Assembly: GCA_963739005.1 (NCBI GenBank)
Contig: CAVTYQ010000007.1
Span: forward strand, 1 to 64,000
DNA: 64,000 bases
Origin: DASWJZ01 sp963739005
GTDB taxonomy: Bacteria; Pseudomonadota; Alphaproteobacteria; Rhizobiales; Afifellaceae
Reading direction: 5' to 3'
How positions within the stretch are numbered: position 1 is the first letter of the stretch; every line of letters starts with the position of its first letter. The position numbers and the translations under genes were made by a program. The notes below the pieces were generated by a model, which worked only from the letters and a program-made list of their open reading frames with translations, had not been told where the DNA came from and ran no database searches. Positions 61,201 through 64,000 of this stretch are shown here, one piece after another.

Positions 61201-62797
61201 ATGCTCTATTTCCAGCGCTGGAAGATCGCGCTCATCCTGTTCGTCGCATTGGCCGGCATCGTCGCTGCCATCCCGAACTTCTTCTCCGCCGAGACGGTGG
61301 CGTCCTGGCCGAACTTCCTTCCGAAGCGGCAGATCGTGCTCGGGCTCGACCTGCGCGGCGGCGCGCACCTGCTTCTGGAGGTGAACCGCGACAGCCTGGT
61401 CAAGGATCGCGTGAAGACGCTCGAAGGCGACGTCCGGCAGACGCTCCGCGATCAGCGCATCGGCTATCGCGGCCTCGATTCGCGCGGCGAAGCGGTATCC
61501 TTCACGCTGCGCGATTCCGCCGACGCGGAGAAGGCGATGACCGCGTTGCAGCCGCTCGCCGCGGCGGTTCAATCCGGCTTGTTCGGGCAGGGGGCGCTGC
61601 ACGAAGTCGAGCTCACGCAGAACGGCGACCGCATCACCGCGGCGCTCACCGACGCCGGAATCGAGCAGCGCATGCGCTCGGCGGTCACGCAGAGCGTGCA
61701 GGTGCTCGACCGCCGCCTGAATGCGCTCGGCACGACCGAGCCGTCCATCCAGGCGGAGGGCAGCGAGCGCATCCTGGTGGAGGTGCCCGGCCTCCAGGAC
61801 ACCACGCAGCTCAAGCAGATCCTCGGTCAGACCGCGCGCATGACCTTCCATATGGAGTGCAGCGAGGCCTCGACCGACGGGGTTACGCCGCCAGCCGGGT
61901 GCGAACGCGTGGAGTCGGCGATAGCCGGGCGAGCCGCCGGTCATGGTGGAATCGCGCGCGCTCCTTTCCGGCGACGATCTCGCCGATGCGCAGCCGTCGT
62001 TCCACCAGCAGACCGGGCAGCCGATCGTCAACTTCCGCTTCAACACGCGCGGCGCGCGCATCTTCGCGGACGTGACGCAGCAAAATGTCGGCCGCCGCTT
62101 CGCCGTCGTCCTCGACGACAAATACATCACCGCGCCGGTGATCCGCGACGCGATCCTCGGCGGCTCCGGCCTGATCGAAGGAAACTTCACCGTCGAAAGC
62201 GCGCAGAATCTCGCCGTGCTCCTGCGCGCCGGCGCGCTTCCCGCCGACCTCACCATCGTCGAGGAGCGCACCGTCGGCCCAAGCCTCGGCCAGGATTCGA
62301 TCCGCGCCGGCGCGATCGCCGCCGTCGTCGCGCTCTCCGCCGTCGTCTTCTTCATGGTCGTCTGCTACGGCATCCTCGGCTTCTTCGCCGACATCGCGAT
62401 GATCGTGAACACCTTCCTCATGTTCGGCATCATCACGGCGACGGGCGCGACGCTGACGCTGCCCGGCATCGCCGGCATCGTCTTGACCATGGGCATGGCG
62501 GTAGACGCCAACGTGCTGATCTACGAGCGCATGCGCGAAGAGAGCCACCTCGGACGCTCGACCATCGCCTCCTTCGAGTCCGGGTTCTCGCGCGCGCTCG
62601 CCACGATCATCGACTCGCATCTGACCGCGCTCATCGCGGCGCTGGCGCTTTTCGCGCTCGGCTCCGGCCCGATCCGCGGCTTCGCCGTCGCCTTCGCCAT
62701 CGGCATCATCTCGACGCTCTTCACCGCCTACCTGATGACGCGGCTGATCGTCGCCACCTGGGTGCGCTACGCGCGCCCGAAAACCGTTCCGCTTTAG
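61201..62797 (+). CDS. secD: Protein translocase subunit SecD, apparent frameshift
   Basis: ATG 61201; N-terminal helix, the D1 motif IVLGLDLRGGAHLLLEV, periplasmic domain to MTFHMECSEAS, then a +1 insertion near 61925 shifts the frame into PGEPPVMVESRALLSGDDL. The second part has the P1 end, five membrane helices, and IVLTMGMAVDANVLIYERMREE. Corrected length about 531, normal. It uses the proton gradient to aid late protein export. The stop lies 12 bases before secF. Confidence 0.92.
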
Positions 62798-62806
62798 GCT
62801 CCCGCC

Positions 62807-63751
62807 ATGCCCCTTCGCATCATCCCGGACGGTACCAACATCCCGTTCATGTGGCTCGCCCGCATCCGCACACCGATCTCGCTGGTGCTGATCGTGGTTT
62901 CCTTCGTCCTGCTTTTCACCGTCGGGCTCAATGAAGGCATCGACTTCAAGGGCGGCACGATGATCGAGGTCCGCCACAAGAGCGGCCCAGCCGAGCTCGC
63001 CCAGATCCGCTCGCAGGTTTCGGCGCTCAACCTTGGCGACGTCGAGGTGCAGGGGATCGGCGAGCCGACCGACGTGCTGATCCGCGTGGCCATGCAGCCC
63101 GGCGGCGACGCCGCGCAGCAGGCGGTCGTTGAGAAGGTGCAGAACACCCTCGGCTCGAACGACTACGAGTATCGCCGCGTCGAGGTCGTCGGACCGCGCG
63201 TGTCGGGCGAGCTTGCGCAGACCGGGCTCATCGCGACCGTCTTCACCATCTTCGGAATCATGGTCTACATCTGGTTCCGCTTCGAATGGCAATTCGCCGT
63301 CGGGGCGGTCGCAACGCTCGTCCACGACGCCATCCTGACCATTGGCTTCTTCGCGGCGACGCAGATCGACTTCAACCTTTCCTCCATCGCCGCGATCCTC
63401 ACCATCCTCGGCTATTCGCTCAACGATACGGTCGTCATCTTCGACCGCATCCGCGAGCTTCTGCGGCGCTACAAGCAGATGCCGCTCTCCGACCTGATCG
63501 ATCTTGCGACCAACCAGACGCTGGCGCGCACGATCATGACCTCGCTGACGACCCTTCTCGCGCTCTTCGCGCTCTTCTTCTTCGGCGGCGATGTGATCCG
63601 TTCCTTTACCGCCGCCATGCTCTGGGGCGTCTTCATCGCTACCGCCTCGTCGATCTTCATCGGCGGACCGATCCTGATCTACTTCAACCTGCGCCCGCGC
63701 GCCGAGGCCGGCTCGGCCCAAGCCAAGCCCGCCAAGCCCGCCAAGGCCTGA
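62807..63751 (+). CDS. secF: Protein translocase subunit SecF
   Basis: 314 residues. Six helices; signatures GLNEGIDFKGGTMIEVRHKSG, GELAQTGLIATVFTIFGIMVYIWFRFEWQ, LGYSLNDTVVIFDRIRELLRR and LATNQTLARTIMTSLTTLLAL. Complete, in an operon with yajC and secD. Confidence 0.96.
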   Translation: MPLRIIPDGTNIPFMWLARIRTPISLVLIVVSFVLLFTVGLNEGIDFKGGTMIEVRHKSGPAELAQIRSQVSALNLGDVEVQGIGEPTDVLIRVAMQPGGDAAQQAVVEKVQNTLGSNDYEYRRVEVVGPRVSGELAQTGLIATVFTIFGIMVYIWFRFEWQFAVGAVATLVHDAILTIGFFAATQIDFNLSSIAAILTILGYSLNDTVVIFDRIRELLRRYKQMPLSDLIDLATNQTLARTIMTSLTTLLALFALFFFGGDVIRSFTAAMLWGVFIATASSIFIGGPILIYFNLRPRAEAGSAQAKPAKPAKA

Positions 63752-63752
63752 C

Positions 63753-64000
63753 ATGTCGCAAAGCGGCGGCGGCTTCCTGATGGAGCCGGCCCGCTTTCCG
63801 GGCCGCGCACCGATCGAGGCCTATGGCAACGGCGGCTTCCGCTTCGCGGGCATGTCGCATCGCGGCTCGATCCTGGCGCTGCCCAGCGGAATCGAGGCGT
63901 GGCCCGTCGCCGATGTGACGGAGATTGCGCCCGAAGCGCTTGCGCGGCTCGTCGCGGAGGCCGCCGCGATCGACATCCTGCTCATCGGTACGGGCAACGC
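63753..64000 (+). CDS. Mth938-like domain protein (partial at window end)
   Basis: Start ATG 63753, two bases after the secF stop. Visible: APIEAYGNGGFRFAGMSHRGSILALPSGIEAWPVADVTEI and IDILLIGTGN, the pattern of the Mth938/DUF498 family. Function is not well defined; the gene usually follows secF in alphaproteobacteria. The frame runs off the window. Confidence 0.85.
   Translation, partial: MSQSGGGFLMEPARFPGRAPIEAYGNGGFRFAGMSHRGSILALPSGIEAWPVADVTEIAPEALARLVAEAAAIDILLIGTGN

Noticed and set aside
61883..63754. 623-codon minus-strand frame opposite secD and secF
   Set aside because: Low-complexity, Glu/Asp/Arg-rich translation typical of antisense shadows of high-GC membrane-protein genes.
1..64000. 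CRISPR array or known phage-defence operon
   Set aside because: No regularly spaced direct repeats and no Cas, restriction, or toxin-antitoxin genes were recognised.

Overview
The window is GC-rich chromosomal DNA from an alphaproteobacterium, most likely of the order Hyphomicrobiales (Rhizobiales). This rests on gene content and order: a PopZ-type DUF2497 protein between tolC and valS, an ExoR-like Sel1 protein after ilvD, the run argS - SPOR protein - nagZ - scpA - scpB - tatABC - serS - pcm - LysM/M23 peptidase - DUF815 ATPase - yajC - secD - secF - Mth938, and aerobic-type cobalamin genes (cobN, cobO, cobQ). The genus cannot be read from this sequence alone.

Positions 1 to about 20,020 look like an accessory region that ends at the 3' end of tRNA-Asn, next to a truncated tyrosine integrase. 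It opens with nested insertion sequences: an IS481-family element carrying an intact-looking IS3 element in its leader and an IS256 element inside its transposase gene. Next comes an outer-membrane beta-barrel gene split by an IS110-family element whose long upstream end could encode a bridge RNA. Then crcB, a small PDZ protein, and a complete minus-strand amide-use locus follow: amiC, amiR, urtABCDE, fmdA and fmdB. AmiC is a signal-less sensor and AmiR an ANTAR antiterminator. The urtA leader holds tandem hexaloop hairpins and an intrinsic terminator, exactly the RNA that AmiR-type proteins act on. Between this locus and the tRNA lie an IS21 fragment fused to an LprI-like gene, a sugar-transferase-like gene, a cyclic-nucleotide-binding protein and two recombinase fragments.

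Positions 20,100 to 30,450 hold a cobalamin regulon behind a clear cobalamin riboswitch: cbtB, cbtA (cobalt uptake), cobU, cobW, cobN, cobO, cobQ on the plus strand and cobD converging on it. cobN carries four palindromic repeat insertions, all of which keep its reading frame. From 30,600 to 64,000 the content is housekeeping: tRNA-Cys, tolC, popZ, valS, a MscS channel, ilvD, exoR, xthA, erpA, dgt, argS, envelope and chromosome-segregation genes, tatABC, an ABC exporter, serS, pcm, an M23 peptidase and the accessory Sec genes.

A technical caution affects many entries. Genes that should be intact (tolC, serS, secD, yajC, M23 peptidase, MscS, DUF815) and several transposases each show frameshifts, and in every case where the native frame can be inferred the change is a +1 insertion. 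That uniformity points to insertion errors in the reads rather than to real gene decay. The exception is serS, which in addition contains about 140 bases of unexplained sequence in its catalytic domain.
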